Notes: a model not told the origin generated them from the letters alone. Shown: positions 1-9,080, counted from the stretch's first letter. The stretch: 64,000 nt of DNA from Nostoc sp. UHCC 0926 (GCF_028623165.1 NZ_CP117768.1:6390001-6454000), one strand, 5' to 3'. Program-made: numbers and translations.

Positions 1-540
1 TGCAAGACCGCGTTCGTAAAGAATGCGAGCTAACATCGGAAAAGCCGTAATTGTCATCGATGCACCTAGATACAAAGCGGCTGACCAAGGTGTTACTTTT
101 GGTGCGAAAAAATCGCCATTGTGATAAAACCAAAAAGATGCGATCGCTCCTAAAATAAAGGGAGTGATAATCCCAGCAGCAGATAGCAAACTTGCACTTT
201 TGATATGATGTTTTAATAGTTTGGTGTTGAACTCTAAACCAATTAAAAACATATAAATTACCAAACCAAGCTGGCTAATAGCATATAAAATTGACATTGA
301 TGGGTTGGGAATCTTGTCTCCTAAAGAAGTAATAATAGGAAGCTTAGGAAACAACCATTGCTGAAAATGCGGTGCAATCAAGCCCAAAAGTGATGGACCT
401 AGCATTACACCTGCAATCATTTCGCAAACAACATCGGTTTGACCAAGATAGCGGCGTCCTAAAATCGTGACGATGCGACAAGTGGCTAAAATAACTGTAA
501 GTTGCAGAAATAGCTGAATAACCAGATCAAAATTTGACAT
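1..540 (-). CDS. Cation:proton antiporter (CPA2 / KefB-type), N-terminal part
   Basis: This is an open reading frame of 180 codons that starts at an ATG (538-540) and runs off the left edge, so only the N-terminal part is seen. The translation begins MSNFDLVIQLFLQL and consists of successive hydrophobic segments. They include a stretch reading GQTDVVCEMIAGVMLGPSLLG and a later LGLVIYMFLIGLEF, both typical of the first helices of the CPA2 monovalent cation:proton antiporters. The family exchanges Na+ or K+ for H+ across the membrane. The substrate and any C-terminal regulatory domain cannot be judged from the fragment. It has its own upstream region and no operon partner in view. Confidence 0.85.
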   Translation of the reverse strand, partial: MSNFDLVIQLFLQLTVILATCRIVTILGRRYLGQTDVVCEMIAGVMLGPSLLGLIAPHFQQWLFPKLPIITSLGDKIPNPSMSILYAISQLGLVIYMFLIGLEFNTKLLKHHIKSASLLSAAGIITPFILGAIASFWFYHNGDFFAPKVTPWSAALYLGASMTITAFPMLARILYERGLA

Positions 541-961
541 TGCACTTCCTTAATTTGCGTCTCTGCATTGAAGAATCTCCCCAAACTCCAAAGTTTGTTC
601 TGTTTTTCTCATAGATGACTACTACATCAGCACAAGTGCCAATTTTGTCAACATAAGATAACTGTTTTTAATTTGATGAGATACAGAAGGCAGTGCATTA
701 CTTTGGTTTTCAAAGTTGTATCAACTGCCATGTTGTTCTTAGAAACGCACACAACTGTACGTCAATACAAGATATTGCATCCAAACTAAAACCGCCATAT
801 ATGATTTTTTATGATTAGTTAATTTGCGATTTATAACCTTTTTCATCTATTTCAACCACAATCTGCTGTAGTGACTCACATCTGTGCGTCACTACCATAC
901 GGTTTAATTACCTAAAAATTACTGTGATTTTTGATTAAATTAGTTACGATGATTTGAGGTG
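541..961. other. Gene-free spacer (421 bp)
   Basis: AT-rich spacer between the antiporter start and the 3' end of the next minus-strand gene. It should hold the antiporter promoter. I see no ORF, tRNA or clear hairpin in it. Confidence 0.5.
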
Positions 962-1396
962 TTACAACCATTCTCCACCCCGGAAACGCCAACGGGGAAA
1001 GATAATTCGCATCAGGCTTTGGGAAGTAATAAAAACTGCTAGCCACACGATACTATAGTGCAATAAAAAAGCTCCTGGCGATAGTTCTTCCTTAGGTAAA
1101 GGTATTGGTAAAAAGCCAAACAATTTAACTCCACAGAAAACAAACACCAATTCCCATATACCAGCTAAGAGTTGATAAGCTGCGGGCCAATCCCTATCCC
1201 AGCGAGATTTTTGCAGATAGTTATAAAGCACATCCCAGCCTAAGCCAAAGATAGCGACATAACCAAGTATCCAAAAATAAACCGAGTTAGCACCAGGACC
1301 AATCCAACCCATTGCAAATAGCAAAGATACGAGTCCGCCGACAGTTGCAAGTAATAATAATCGAGTTTGCCAGCGACCAAATAAAGTTGGTGTCAT
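962..1396 (-). CDS. Conserved membrane protein, unknown function
   Basis: A 144-residue protein starting at ATG 1396. It has about four hydrophobic segments (near residues 12-32, 38-58, 78-97 and 108-128) and a basic C-terminus ending RWRFRGGEWL. The sequence is rich in Trp and aromatic residues, like many conserved cyanobacterial inner-membrane or thylakoid proteins. I do not recognise a named family. No Shine-Dalgarno sequence is obvious, and the start lies directly beside a cluster of palindromic repeats (1401-1505). It appears monocistronic. Function unknown; coding status is well supported by the length and the membrane-protein composition. Confidence 0.7.
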   Translation of the reverse strand: MTPTLFGRWQTRLLLLATVGGLVSLLFAMGWIGPGANSVYFWILGYVAIFGLGWDVLYNYLQKSRWDRDWPAAYQLLAGIWELVFVFCGVKLFGFLPIPLPKEELSPGAFLLHYSIVWLAVFITSQSLMRIIFPRWRFRGGEWL

Positions 1397-1400
1397 AGGA

Positions 1401-1505
1401 GAGACGCGATTAATCGCGTCTGTACAGGAGTTAGGAGGAGAGACGCGATTAATCGCGTCTGTACAGGAGTTAGGAGTAGAGACGCGATTAATCGCGTCTG
1501 TAATT
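1401..1505. repeat. Three copies of the GACGCGATTAATCGCGTC palindrome
   Basis: The perfect palindrome GAGACGCGATTAATCGCGTC occurs three times with a spacing of about 39 bp. The spacer is a conserved tail reading TGTACAGGAGTTAGGAG. The same palindrome is found at 14644-14663, 38683-38702, 38722-38741 and 50963-50982, and in altered form inside the MITE at 22900-23032. It is a dispersed repeat that could form a strong hairpin in RNA. The copies lie just upstream of the start of the membrane-protein gene. Confidence 0.85.
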
Positions 1506-1644
1506 AATAAGAGAGAAGTTAAAGTTTTTATAGATAGACTTTCAAATGGATGTTATTGAAAATTCCGCAAGATTGTAGTGCTTTTTGTGAGGATGGCAAA
1601 TATGAGAATATCGGCTTGCCCAAAGCACCAACACATCTATATTA

Positions 1645-2328
1645 TTAGGATGGTTTAAGGTGATAATCAAATTGAGAAGGGTAAGCTGCATTGGCAAAGC
1701 CCACTGAATGTATCGCATCCCAATTGATCACATCTTCTAACAAAGCCTGATAACCTAGTGTATTGGGATGAAGACCATCTTCACTCAAGCGTTTGAGCCG
1801 CCAACTTTCGCCGCGTTCCATCCATTGCTCAAAAATGTCCAAATAGGGAATCTGCCGTTTCGTGCAAGCAATCCGAGTTGCTTCTTTGTAGCGGTACTGG
1901 TCGGCATGATTATAGTAAAAACAATCTAAAAATGGCATCTTGGCTTCATCTACTGGCACCATGCCCACAAATAACACAGGACATAGTTGCTGTGCTAAAT
2001 CTAGCAGAGAAGCAATTTCCTTTTCAAATCCGGTAAAATCTGTGTAACTTCGTCCATCGGGACGCGTCAACCGGGCTGAGTCATTCACGCCTACGGATAA
2101 AATAATCAAGTCGGGAACACGATTTCGCAGTTCACCCCGATGGCGAAATTCAACTTCTAGCCTTTGTGCTACTTGTTGCGTGCGATCGCCTCTTACCCCT
2201 AAATTATAAAGGACATGACCAGCACTATCCGGCAACATCCACCATCGCCGTAGTTGCTCAATCCAGCCTCCTTTTTCTGGGTCGCCGAATCCATAAATTA
2301 AGCTGTCCCCCAGTGCGACAATCTTCAT
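1645..2328 (-). CDS. SGNH/GDSL-family hydrolase (lipase/esterase-like)
   Basis: The chosen start is the ATG at 2328, giving 227 residues. The frame remains open to 2391, but the extra 21 residues are not like the family. The protein begins MKIVALGDSLIYGFG, which is the GDS block I with nucleophile Ser9. GVRGDRT supplies the Gly block, LSVGVNDS carries the block III Asn, and DGLHPNTLGY near the C-terminus carries the Asp and His of block V. All catalytic blocks of an SGNH hydrolase are therefore present. The family cleaves esters or thioesters, and the substrate cannot be told. There is no signal peptide with this start, so it is probably cytoplasmic. It is a single gene with no operon partner. 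Confidence 0.85.
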   Translation of the reverse strand: MKIVALGDSLIYGFGDPEKGGWIEQLRRWWMLPDSAGHVLYNLGVRGDRTQQVAQRLEVEFRHRGELRNRVPDLIILSVGVNDSARLTRPDGRSYTDFTGFEKEIASLLDLAQQLCPVLFVGMVPVDEAKMPFLDCFYYNHADQYRYKEATRIACTKRQIPYLDIFEQWMERGESWRLKRLSEDGLHPNTLGYQALLEDVINWDAIHSVGFANAAYPSQFDYHLKPS

Positions 2329-2518
2329 TGGCTGAAAGTGATTTGGTGGTACAGACACCTGCATTGAGGAAGAAGCTAGAAATGTGTGCATTTAAAAACT
2401 ATATTTTATATCTTTACAAGATTCTATACATTTCTATACCATAGATGGCTATCTTTAGTGTCCAAGCATCTATGGGGTTTCTACTTGTTGATATGGTTGC
2501 AAGGTTAATATTGCCGCA

Positions 2519-2707
2519 GTTGAGCTTCTGAGGGTGAACGTTGAGCTTCTGAGGGTGGACGTTGAGCTTCTGAGGGTGGACGTTGAGCTTCTGAGGGTGA
2601 ACGTTGAGCCTCTGAGGTCGAATGTTGAGCTTCTGAGGGTGAATGTTGAGCTTCTGAGGGTGAACGTTGAGCTTCTGAGGGTGAACGTTGAGCCTTTGAG
2701 CCTGAAA
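2519..2707. repeat. 21-bp tandem repeat array (9 units), consensus GTTGAGCTTCTGAGGGTGAAC
   Basis: Nine contiguous 21-bp units, the first at 2519-2539 and the last, divergent, at 2687-2707. Internal units differ by one to four bases, and units 5 and 9 are the most changed. Because 21 is a multiple of three, one plus-strand frame stays open and would give heptads of the type VELLRVN. There is no ribosome-binding site, so this looks like repeat DNA and not a gene. There are no spacers, so it is not a CRISPR. Confidence 0.9.
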
Positions 2708-2797
2708 CTTGCGGTTTAAAAGCTCAAGTTTGGGGTTTTGTACTGAAAACGTCTATGCAATGTCTACGACGGGCTACGCCTACGCACCATATTTCAT

Positions 2798-3022
2798 TTT
2801 ATTTTAGGTATAGGTGAGCGCTCATACTCAGTAAACCAAAAAGTTTTTCCCCAAAGAGCGATCGCACAAATCATTGATACTGATGAGTATGAAGTTGAAG
2901 AAGTGCTAGAAAATTGGCTAGAGTTCTTACAGCAACAACGAATCGCCTCAGAAACCCATTACAGTCTCTATCACTCCAACTTTCGAGACTGGCTAGGTAG
3001 ACAAGCATTTAAAACCCTCTAA
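2798..3022 (+). pseudogene. C-terminal remnant of an NTPase (NACHT/AAA-WD40 type) protein
   Basis: The frame ending at TAA 3020-3022 translates as a plausible protein tail, with a segment EVLENWLEFLQQQR followed by YSLYHSNFRDWLG. The pattern of an acidic helix and then 'LYHxSFxDWL' is typical of the end of the helical part of cyanobacterial NACHT or AAA NTPases that often carry WD40 repeats. The usual upstream NTPase domain is absent. Sequence before about 2798 is repeat DNA of the GGGCTACGCCTACGC kind. There is no start codon with a ribosome-binding site. I read this as a decayed, 5'-truncated gene; the family identification is tentative. Confidence 0.45.
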
Positions 3023-3072
3023 AAAATTTCCCTAACCCTCTCCATTAACAGAGAAGATTAGGGTGTTAAGAA

Positions 3073-3145
3073 TGGAGCTAAGCGGATTCGAACCGCTGAC
3101 CCCCTCAATGCCATTGAGGTGCGCTACCAACTGCGCTATAACCCC
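3073..3145 (-). tRNA. tRNA-Ala (anticodon GGC)
   Basis: The reverse complement folds as a 73-nt tRNA. The acceptor stem is GGGGTTA with TAGCTCC plus discriminator A. The D-arm contains AGTTGGTAGC. The anticodon stem CCTCA/TGAGG encloses the loop ATGGCAT, giving anticodon GGC, which reads GCC alanine codons. The T-arm carries GGTTCGAATCC. The CCA end is not encoded. Confidence 0.93.
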
Positions 3146-3239
3146 TTAAAATCCATTATATATATTCGCTTGATTATTAGTACTTTGTCAAGCTTTTTCT
3201 GGAAACTAAATTTTAAATATCTCCTCAACCACTCAACAC

Positions 3240-3434
3240 TCACAACGACACTTGCAACAAATAGGTCATACAGTGCCCCATTAAAAAGTAAACTACTAAC
3301 ATGGCAGCAGCAGCCAGAGCAACCAATGTACCAGCCAACATCAGAGAAAATTCTTTACTCTCGTAAGCTCTTTCCATTAAGTGCAGCGACCACGCCACCA
3401 AAGCTACATCAAAAAGTAAAATAGGAAGCAACAT
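3240..3434 (-). CDS. Small membrane protein, unknown function
   Basis: A 64-residue ORF with two hydrophobic segments (about residues 3-18 and 32-52) separated by a charged loop ERAYESKEF. It begins at ATG 3434 and ends about 95 bp from the tRNA gene. There is no strong Shine-Dalgarno sequence upstream. The composition is that of a real two-helix membrane protein and not of a chance ORF, but I recognise no family. It sits alone between tRNA-Ala and hisF, all on the minus strand. Confidence 0.55.
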   Translation of the reverse strand: MLLPILLFDVALVAWSLHLMERAYESKEFSLMLAGTLVALAAAAMLVVYFLMGHCMTYLLQVSL

Positions 3435-3533
3435 ATTTTTTAATATTTATTAATACTTGTAAAATAATATTAACACCCTTTCAGGGAAGTGTGTCTAACC
3501 TAAAATAGATGTCATTAAATGCTAAATAGTCAT

Positions 3534-4307
3534 TTAAGAGAATGTTCTTACTGGCACGTTGCGATCGCGCAAATAATGTTTAATTTCTGCTACGCTTAAA
3601 TGTCCGTAATGTAACAAGGATGCCAGTAATGCTGCTTCAGCTTTGCCTTCAGTTAGGGCTGTGTATATATGTTCACAATTACCTGCACCACCAGAAGCAA
3701 TGACTGGAATTTCGACAGCATCGGCAATTGCCCGTGTGATCTCGATGTCATACCCTGCTTGGGTTCCATCGGCATCCATACTTGTGACTAAGAGTTCTCC
3801 AGCCCCCCGTTTTTCAACTTCTTGTGCCCACAATAGGGCATCTAAGCCTGTATTTTCCCTGCCACCCCGCACATACACATCCCAACCTGGATTCTCCGGG
3901 TTATTTCTGCGTCTGGCATCAATAGCAACAACTATGCACTGATTACCAAAGCGATCGCTTGCCCGATTAATCAAGTCTGGATCACGCACCGCCGCAGAAT
4001 TAATACTAACCTTATCTGCGCCCGCTCGTAACAAAGCTTTAACATTTTCTAAGGATTGAATACCTCCACCCACAGTCAATGGAATAAAGACCTGTTCAGC
4101 AGTCCGGTAGACTACATCTAAAATAGTAGCTCGGTCTTCATGAGTAGCTGTAATATCCAGAAATACTAACTCATCCGCACCAGCTTCGTTGTAAACCTTG
4201 GCCAGCTCTACCGGATCGCCTGCATCTTGGAGATTCACAAAGTTAACTCCTTTTACAACCCGTCCCGCCTTCACATCCAAGCACGGTAAGATTCTTTTAG
4301 ATAACAT
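3534..4307 (-). CDS. hisF: Imidazole glycerol phosphate synthase, cyclase subunit HisF
   Basis: A 257-residue (beta/alpha)8 barrel of normal family length. It begins MLSKRILPCLDVKAGRVVKG, in which Asp11 is the catalytic acid. The second catalytic Asp is in VVAIDARR (near residue 130). Phosphate-binding loops are seen in LTVGGGIQS and IASGGAG. With HisH it converts PRFAR to imidazole glycerol phosphate and AICAR in histidine biosynthesis, in the cytoplasm. HisH is not in this window, so the his genes are dispersed, as is usual in cyanobacteria. The ATG start at 4307 fits the conserved N-terminus. Confidence 0.97.
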   Translation of the reverse strand: MLSKRILPCLDVKAGRVVKGVNFVNLQDAGDPVELAKVYNEAGADELVFLDITATHEDRATILDVVYRTAEQVFIPLTVGGGIQSLENVKALLRAGADKVSINSAAVRDPDLINRASDRFGNQCIVVAIDARRRNNPENPGWDVYVRGGRENTGLDALLWAQEVEKRGAGELLVTSMDADGTQAGYDIEITRAIADAVEIPVIASGGAGNCEHIYTALTEGKAEAALLASLLHYGHLSVAEIKHYLRDRNVPVRTFS

Positions 4308-4394
4308 AATAACTTTTGTACTTCTGGGTAATTGACCCGAATTTAAATTTTAAATTGGCGCGGGTATTTCCAAACTAAAATTTTCACGAAAATG

Positions 4395-4545
4395 GGGAAT
4401 GGGGCATGGGGCACTTGTACTGAGCTTGTCCTGAGCGTAGCCGAAGGGCGACTTGTGCCGAGCGAAGTCGAGGTAAGCCGAAGTATTGGTTATTCTTCTT
4501 GTCTCCCTTGTCCCCCCTCATCTCCCCCTGCCTCCCCTAGCCTTA
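4395..4545. repeat. Dispersed-repeat patch upstream of ruvB
   Basis: The hisF-ruvB spacer holds a run of short repeat words, including CTGAGCTTGTCCTGAGCG, AGCCGAAGGGCGACTTG and CCGAGCGAAGTCGAGG. Words of this kind are familiar from Nostoc spacers and pair partly with each other as inverted repeats. A pyrimidine-rich tract (4498-4555) then leads to ruvB. hisF and ruvB diverge here, so both promoters must lie in this spacer. Confidence 0.5.
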
Positions 4546-4572
4546 GTCCCCTTAAAAGTAGATAGCTGAATT

Positions 4573-5673
4573 ATGGCGATAATCTCCTCGAAAAAACAGC
4601 CTCCAGAACCCAACGGAGAACCAAAGCAGCGTCGGGAGTCCGCAAAAGCACCATCCACAGACAACATTTTGCAGCCTGAAGCTGCTATTGATGAACAAGA
4701 TCAGCAAGAAGAAGGTATTCGACCGCACCGATTTGCCGATTACATTGGGCAAAAAGATTTAAAGGATGTGCTAGATATTGCCATCAAAGCAGCCAAGTCT
4801 CGTGGTGAGGTGCTGGATCACTTGCTGCTGTACGGCCCGCCGGGATTGGGCAAAACCACAATGGCAATGATTTTAGCATCGGAAATGGGCGTAAATTACA
4901 AAATTACCAGTGCCCCAGCCCTAGAACGTCCACGCGATATTGTCGGGCTACTGGTGAACATGAAACCAGGGGATATTTTATTTGTGGATGAAATTCATCG
5001 CCTCTCGCGGATGACGGAGGAAATTCTCTATCCGGCGATGGAAGATTATCGCTTAGATATTACTATTGGTAAGGGTTCGAGTGCTCGGATCAGAAGTTTG
5101 CCGCTGTCAAAGTTTACCCTAGTGGGAGCTACAACCCGTGTGGGTGCTTTAACTTCACCACTGCGCGATCGCTTCGGTTTGATTCAAAAACTCCGATTTT
5201 ACGAAGTTGACGAATTGACTAAAATTGTACTGCGAACCGCTCAATTACTCAAAACCCCCGTTACAGAAGATGGTGCCACAGAAATTGCCCGTCGGTCACG
5301 CGGAACGCCACGGATTGCTAATAGGTTACTTAGACGAGTCCGTGATTATGCGGAGGTAAAGTTATCTGGTGAAATTAATGAAAGCGTTGCATCAGAGGCA
5401 TTGCAACTATTTCAAGTAGATCCATGCGGTTTAGATTGGACAGACCGCCAGATGCTGAGTGTCATAATTGAACAATTTAACGGCGGGCCAGTGGGGTTGG
5501 AAACAATGGCAGCAGCGACGGGTGAAGATACCCAAACAATTGAAGAGGTGTATGAACCTTACCTCATGCAGATTGGGTATTTAACTCGGACTCATCGAGG
5601 GAGGATGGCGACAAAGGCAGCATATAAGCATTTGGGATTCACGCCGCCTAATGAACAGTTGTCATTATTGTAA
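4573..5673 (+). CDS. ruvB: Holliday junction branch-migration ATPase RuvB
   Basis: A 366-residue AAA+ protein. Walker A is GPPGLGKTT (residues 88-96), Walker B is LFVDEIHR (Asp139, Glu140), sensor 1 is LVGATTR, and the arginine finger region is SPLRDRFG. The C-terminal winged helix contains DRQMLSVIIEQFNGGPVGLETMAA. The first 45 residues are a polar, non-conserved extension, also common in cyanobacterial RuvB. The ring-shaped hexamer works with RuvA to move Holliday junctions during recombination repair. It stands alone on the plus strand, with no ruvA or ruvC nearby. Confidence 0.97.
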   Translation: MAIISSKKQPPEPNGEPKQRRESAKAPSTDNILQPEAAIDEQDQQEEGIRPHRFADYIGQKDLKDVLDIAIKAAKSRGEVLDHLLLYGPPGLGKTTMAMILASEMGVNYKITSAPALERPRDIVGLLVNMKPGDILFVDEIHRLSRMTEEILYPAMEDYRLDITIGKGSSARIRSLPLSKFTLVGATTRVGALTSPLRDRFGLIQKLRFYEVDELTKIVLRTAQLLKTPVTEDGATEIARRSRGTPRIANRLLRRVRDYAEVKLSGEINESVASEALQLFQVDPCGLDWTDRQMLSVIIEQFNGGPVGLETMAAATGEDTQTIEEVYEPYLMQIGYLTRTHRGRMATKAAYKHLGFTPPNEQLSLL

Positions 5674-5763
5674 TTATGGGAAATTAGGCATTGAGCAATT
5701 CAATTTTGGATTTTGGATTGATGATTTTAGATTACAGCTATTTTCAGGTAAATAAATCACGCG

Positions 5764-5791
5764 GTAGGGGCGCAAGGCCTTGCGCCCCTAC
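5764..5791. repeat. Dispersed palindrome GGGCGCAAGGCCTTGCGCCC
   Basis: A perfect palindrome with a 20-bp core, flanked by GTAG and CTAC. An identical 28-bp copy lies at 35833-35860. It sits between ruvB and the TPR gene and could act as a hairpin downstream of ruvB. Confidence 0.85.
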
Positions 5792-5937
5792 GACAGATGT
5801 GGTTCAAATACTTGAATTCTGCTGTAAATTTCAATTCTTTAATCCAAAAGCGTTGACTGAGCGCTCACGCCGAAGTCTAAAATCTAAAATTCTTACTCCC
5901 CATTCCCCATGTTTAAGATAGACACAGGTAAATCCAG

Positions 5938-6741
5938 ATGATTAAGTTGATTGCTATTTTTCTCAGTCTGTTACTTGTGTTTGGCTGGGGTACTCCAGTC
6001 ATGGCACAATCTCAACCACCCATTACTCAAGAACAATTAAAACAAGGCGATGAGTGGGCAAATCAAGCTTTTACAGCAACGAATCAAGGTGATTTTGCCA
6101 CGGCTGAAACTTACTGGACAAAGATTATTGAGCAATTTCCCACTAATGCAGGGGCGTGGAGTAACCGAGGAAATTCGCGGGTGAGTCAGAACAAATTACA
6201 AGAGGCGCTGGCAGATTATAACAAAGCTATAGAACTAGCACCGAATGTCACCGATCCATATTTAAATCGGGGTGCGGCGTTGGAAGGGTTGGGAAAATGG
6301 GAAGATGCGATCGCAGATTATAATTATGTCCTAGAACTCGATCCTCAGGATGCAATGGCGTACAATAATCGCGGTAATGCCACAGCAGGTTTAGGAAAAT
6401 GGTCAGATGCGATCGCTGACTACAAAAAATCCAATGAGATAGCGCCAAATTTTGCCTTTGCCCGTGCTAACTACGCCCTCGCTCTTTATGAAACTGGTCA
6501 AATAGAGCAAGCAATCCGGGAAATGCGGAATATTGTCCGTAAATATCCCAGGTTTGCCGATATGCGTGCCGCCCTGACAGCTGCCTATTGGGTAAATGGA
6601 GAACAAGGTGAAGCCGAAAGTAACTGGGTAGCAGCTTATGGACTGGATAGCCGTTATAAGGACATTAACTGGGTAACAGATATCCGTCGTTGGCCGCCCA
6701 GTATGGTATCAGCTTTAGATAAGTTCTTGAAACTCCAGTAA
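5938..6741 (+). CDS. Secreted TPR-repeat protein
   Basis: A 267-residue protein with a clear N-terminal signal peptide (hydrophobic core IAIFLSLLLVFGW, likely cleavage after VMAQ near residue 24). Four or five tetratricopeptide repeats follow, recognisable by the recurring pattern WSNRGNSR...ADYNKAIELAP, YLNRGAALEGLGKWEDAIADYNYVLELDP and YNNRGNATAGLGKWSDAIADYKKSNEIAP (shown as separated key segments). TPRs mediate protein-protein contacts. The likely location is the thylakoid lumen or periplasm. No partner is suggested by the neighbours, and the exact role is unknown. Confidence 0.8.
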   Translation: MIKLIAIFLSLLLVFGWGTPVMAQSQPPITQEQLKQGDEWANQAFTATNQGDFATAETYWTKIIEQFPTNAGAWSNRGNSRVSQNKLQEALADYNKAIELAPNVTDPYLNRGAALEGLGKWEDAIADYNYVLELDPQDAMAYNNRGNATAGLGKWSDAIADYKKSNEIAPNFAFARANYALALYETGQIEQAIREMRNIVRKYPRFADMRAALTAAYWVNGEQGEAESNWVAAYGLDSRYKDINWVTDIRRWPPSMVSALDKFLKLQ

Positions 6742-6801
6742 CATCTGTGAGGCATCATAACTGGCCAGGCTTCCACCCTATCCCATATCATTTCAAACTT
6801 T

Positions 6802-8190
6802 CTACACTAGAGTAGTCTCAAGAACTTGCTGATTTTGCTGACGCTTTCCAATTACCACCATTGGTACACCACCGCCTGGTGCTAATAGGACGCTTTTCCG
6901 AATTGGCAGTACTGGCTTTGTATCAGCTAGTTTCATTTGCCAACTAGATACTATAGTTGCCAATACCAGTTTCATCTCAAACAGGGCAAATGCCATGCCA
7001 ATACAGCGACGATTACCACCACCAAAGGGCAAATATTCAGCCGAAGTAAATTGTCGTTCTAGAAACCGATCTGGCTTAAACTGCTTTGAATTGGGGTATA
7101 AATCTTCTCGATGATGGCTCAAATAAATACAAGGAACCAATATAGTACCAGGGTCAAATTTGTAGCCTGCAATTTCTAAAGGTGATTTAACCAATCGATT
7201 TAATCCCAACATCGCCACCGGATACAGGCGCATTGTTTCCGAACAAACAGCATTCAAATAAGGTAATCGGAAAATGGCGTTCGGGTCTTTGTTGTCACCC
7301 AGGCTATCCAGTTCTTGCACCAGTTTTTCACGTATTTCAGGCTGATGATGAATCCAGTACAGTGCCCATGCCAAAGAACTAGCCGTAGTTTCATGACCTG
7401 CAACCAACAAAGTCATTAACTCATCACGTAATTCCAAGTCTGTCATCGGCTCACCTGCTTCATCACGAGCCGCCATCATCAAAGACAGAATATCACTTCG
7501 AGACTGGTCTGCAAGCGATCGCCTCTCTTGAATTTCAGCATAGATGAGATCATCCATTTCTTGCCGCAAACGTAGAAAACTTCCCCAAGGACTGCGAGGC
7601 CCTAAATCCTGTCGTAATAATGGGAACAGGAGCAGTATTGCCCGGAAAATAGGTCTTTTTGGATTCAGGATAGCAATCAGGATTTCTTTGAGCTTTTCAT
7701 AACGAAGTCCGTCCTTTAGACCAAATACAGCCTTCAAAATCACTTGAAAGGAGATTTCTTGCATGGATGACAAGACTGTAAAGGTTTCCCCGACTGGCCA
7801 CTGGCTAGTTACTTGCTTGGTGATCTCACAGATTAAATCACCATAAGCCTGCATTCTTTCCCCATGTAGAGGAGGTGTCAGCAATTTACGCTGGCGCTGG
7901 TGAGGTTTTCCTTCTAAGGATAGTAGAGAATTTTGCCCCAATAAAGGCGTTCCTGAACCTGCTGCTGCACCAGAATCTAAGTGTTTTGGATCTGTAGTAA
8001 AAATCTGCTGAATCGCCTGAGGATTACTAATGAACACTTGAGGAGTAAAAACTGGGCCAATTCGCAGGGTAAACGTATCACCATAGCGTTTAGCACAGGC
8101 TTCCATATATTCTAAGGGATTAGTAAGCCACTGATACGTCTGTACCCAAGGGTGAGTTTGGGGACCGTTAGGCAGTTTAAGTGCAGACAT
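6802..8190 (-). CDS. Cytochrome P450 (CYP110-like)
   Basis: With the ATG at 8190 the protein is 462 residues and begins MSALKLPNGPQTHPWVQ, the usual CYP110 beginning. The frame stays open to 8247, but the added 19 residues do not look conserved. The I-helix motif is AGHETTASS, the K-helix ExxR is ETMRLYP, and the heme-binding loop is FGGGNRRCIGMAFA with its axial Cys. The protein has no N-terminal membrane anchor and is probably soluble. CYP110 enzymes of Nostoc hydroxylate fatty acids, alkanes or terpenes using ferredoxin electrons; the substrate here is not known. The next gene upstream on the same strand, a HAD phosphatase, is 87 bp away and may share its transcript. Confidence 0.92.
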   Translation of the reverse strand: MSALKLPNGPQTHPWVQTYQWLTNPLEYMEACAKRYGDTFTLRIGPVFTPQVFISNPQAIQQIFTTDPKHLDSGAAAGSGTPLLGQNSLLSLEGKPHQRQRKLLTPPLHGERMQAYGDLICEITKQVTSQWPVGETFTVLSSMQEISFQVILKAVFGLKDGLRYEKLKEILIAILNPKRPIFRAILLLFPLLRQDLGPRSPWGSFLRLRQEMDDLIYAEIQERRSLADQSRSDILSLMMAARDEAGEPMTDLELRDELMTLLVAGHETTASSLAWALYWIHHQPEIREKLVQELDSLGDNKDPNAIFRLPYLNAVCSETMRLYPVAMLGLNRLVKSPLEIAGYKFDPGTILVPCIYLSHHREDLYPNSKQFKPDRFLERQFTSAEYLPFGGGNRRCIGMAFALFEMKLVLATIVSSWQMKLADTKPVLPIRKSVLLAPGGGVPMVVIGKRQQNQQVLETTLV

Positions 8191-8276
8191 TTTTATTAAT
8201 CTCCCAATGATTAAAGCAAGATTGTTATCAGCTAGTGATTCATGCACGCATAGCTTGATTGATCTTAGAACACAGA

Positions 8277-9080
8277 TCAGGCAGATGAACTGACCAATTC
8301 TTGAATCTGCCTTGGAGTCAATTCCTGGACATTACGCAAAACTACCGTTGCTCCCGCTGCTAGCAGTGTCTCACCATAGGCATTACCACGGGCTGCTGTT
8401 TCCTGCACATGGGGCGGTAAAACCCCTACACCAATCCAAGTGCGAGAAGAATCCAAAGCCTGTGCTTTCTCGACAGTATACATATCTGCTACCGTATCTC
8501 CCACATACATTACAGCTGATCTTTGCTCAATTCCATTCTCTAGTAAGCGAACTGTGGCCAAAAGTCCAGTGGGGTCAGGTTTACCTGGCGCATCTTCCAT
8601 CGCAATCAACACAGGAGATTGTAAGCCCAGGCATTTTTCTAAGATATAGTTAGCGGAAGTACGAGTCGCACCGCTAAAAAATCCCCAAGCAATCCCAGCT
8701 TGGGTAAGTTGCTCTAAATAGCTAGGTTGTAATAATAAGGGTTCATTACAGATATACCCCGTTAAATTGTTGGGGTCTGGGCCACGGTAACGGGATTGAA
8801 AAAAAGCAACGATCGCATTGTAATCTAGTTGCAGTTGTTCGCGGGTCAGTCCTTGGGTTTCAAAGTAGCGATAAATTAATTCCTGCGATGCTTCCCAATC
8901 GTTATTCCACACGCCTTCAGACTTTAGTTGGTCAATATCTAGTGGTGTCGGACGATATGCTTGGGTAGTAAAATATTCTACGGTATCTGCGATCGCTCGA
9001 CGATAGGAACCGCTAACATCGCGCACAACGCCATCAATATCGAAAACAACAATCGCTTTTGCTGAGGATTTTTCAGTCAT
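8277..9080 (-). CDS. HAD-superfamily hydrolase (subfamily IA, TIGR01548-like)
   Basis: A 267-residue protein with motif I VVFDIDGVVRDVSGSY, in which both nucleophile Asp residues are present. Motif II is in GFFSGATRTS, and motif III/IV is KPDPTGLL...MYVGDTVADM. The layout agrees with the HAD-IA group seen in cyanobacteria and fused to histidine-biosynthesis enzymes in plants. It is probably a small-molecule phosphatase of unknown substrate. It lies upstream of the P450 gene on the same strand. The ATG at 9080 is the start just before the conserved motif. Confidence 0.85.
   Translation of the reverse strand: MTEKSSAKAIVVFDIDGVVRDVSGSYRRAIADTVEYFTTQAYRPTPLDIDQLKSEGVWNNDWEASQELIYRYFETQGLTREQLQLDYNAIVAFFQSRYRGPDPNNLTGYICNEPLLLQPSYLEQLTQAGIAWGFFSGATRTSANYILEKCLGLQSPVLIAMEDAPGKPDPTGLLATVRLLENGIEQRSAVMYVGDTVADMYTVEKAQALDSSRTWIGVGVLPPHVQETAARGNAYGETLLAAGATVVLRNVQELTPRQIQELVSSSA

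Noticed and set aside
2534..2719. 61-codon plus-strand ORF of heptads (VELLRVN)
   Set aside because: It is generated by the 21-bp tandem array, has no ribosome-binding site and no non-repeat sequence of its own.
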